Part shown: positions 5,895-5,972 of the stretch, one piece after another | Layout of the letters: every line of letters starts with the position of its first letter | How positions within the stretch are numbered: the first letter of the stretch is position 1 | Origin: DATDOR01 sp035512695 | Lineage (GTDB): Bacteria > Chloroflexota > Anaerolineae > Anaerolineales > JABWBV01 | Length of the DNA stretch: 5,972 nt | Assembly: GCA_035512695.1 (NCBI GenBank) | Contig: DATKDL010000098.1 | Location: 1 to 5,972, forward strand | Direction: 5' to 3' | The notes under the pieces: model-generated | What the model was told of the DNA's origin: nothing | Databases searched by the model: none | Seen by the model: the letters and a program-made list of their open reading frames with translations, nothing else | Program-made: the position numbers and the translations under genes

Positions 5895-5972
5895 AACCTC
5901 CTATTTCCGCTCTCACAGTCTGCAGCAAATTCTCCGCTTTCAGCTCATTCAACGTATAACACGGCCCCTCCA
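5893..5972 (-). CDS. C-terminal end of an unidentified protein, cut by the window edge
   Basis: On the - strand one frame stays open from the window edge to a TAG at 5893-5895, giving 25 complete codons. The other two frames hit stops within the first ten codons. The peptide starts EGPCYTLNEL and ends QTVRAEIGG, is mildly amphipathic and contains no motif I recognise. The position of the stop at the foot of a terminator-like palindrome repeats what is seen for clpC and the DinB-like gene, which supports a real gene end. Its family cannot be told from so short a fragment. It lies 73 nt upstream of the exporter ATPase on the same strand. Confidence 0.5.
   Translation of the reverse strand, partial: EGPCYTLNELKAENLLQTVRAEIGG

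Overview
The window is GC-rich bacterial DNA with five genes: one on the + strand and four on the - strand, counting a gene fragment at the right edge. Dense coding, long high-GC codon-biased ORFs, GTG and TTG starts with Shine-Dalgarno sites, and a ClpC with an unusual N-domain and first pore loop would fit a Chloroflexota-type organism (Anaerolineae or relatives). That placement is recognition from memory and only moderately likely. No tRNA, rRNA, CRISPR array, transposase or phage gene is visible.

Layout. Positions 1-91 hold a GC-rich hairpin, probably the terminator of a gene to the left, and the leader of clpC. Positions 92-2563 (+) encode a complete ClpC-type AAA+ unfoldase with a ClpP-docking LGF tripeptide. 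It converges on a small DinB/YfiT-like four-helix protein (2601-3080, -). The two genes share a perfect 23-bp-arm palindrome that contains both stop codons. To the right, on the - strand and transcribed right to left, lies an ABC-2 exporter operon: ATPase (4839-5819, TTG start), first permease (4039-4842, GTG start, 4-nt overlap with the ATPase) and second permease (3159-3947). At the right edge (5893-5972, -) is the last part of an unidentified upstream gene.

How the genes work together. The ATPase and two different permeases form one transporter of the COG4586/COG4587/COG3694 kind: an ATPase homodimer driving a permease heterodimer. Its substrate is unknown. ClpC would work with a ClpP peptidase encoded elsewhere. 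The DinB-like protein lies downstream of the transporter and may or may not be co-transcribed with it.

The most notable structure is non-coding. Every intergenic gap contains a near-perfect palindrome: 1-31, 2558-2606, 3101-3151, 3960-4026 and 5840-5894. Two of them end exactly 20 nt before a start codon on the same strand. Two contain or touch stop codons. The one between the permeases is built from tandem GTGCAAR heptamers facing each other. Most are explained as intrinsic terminators. The heptamer hairpin inside an operon and the two hairpins tight against start codons are less easily explained. I see no convincing evidence for a wholly new biological system in this window.
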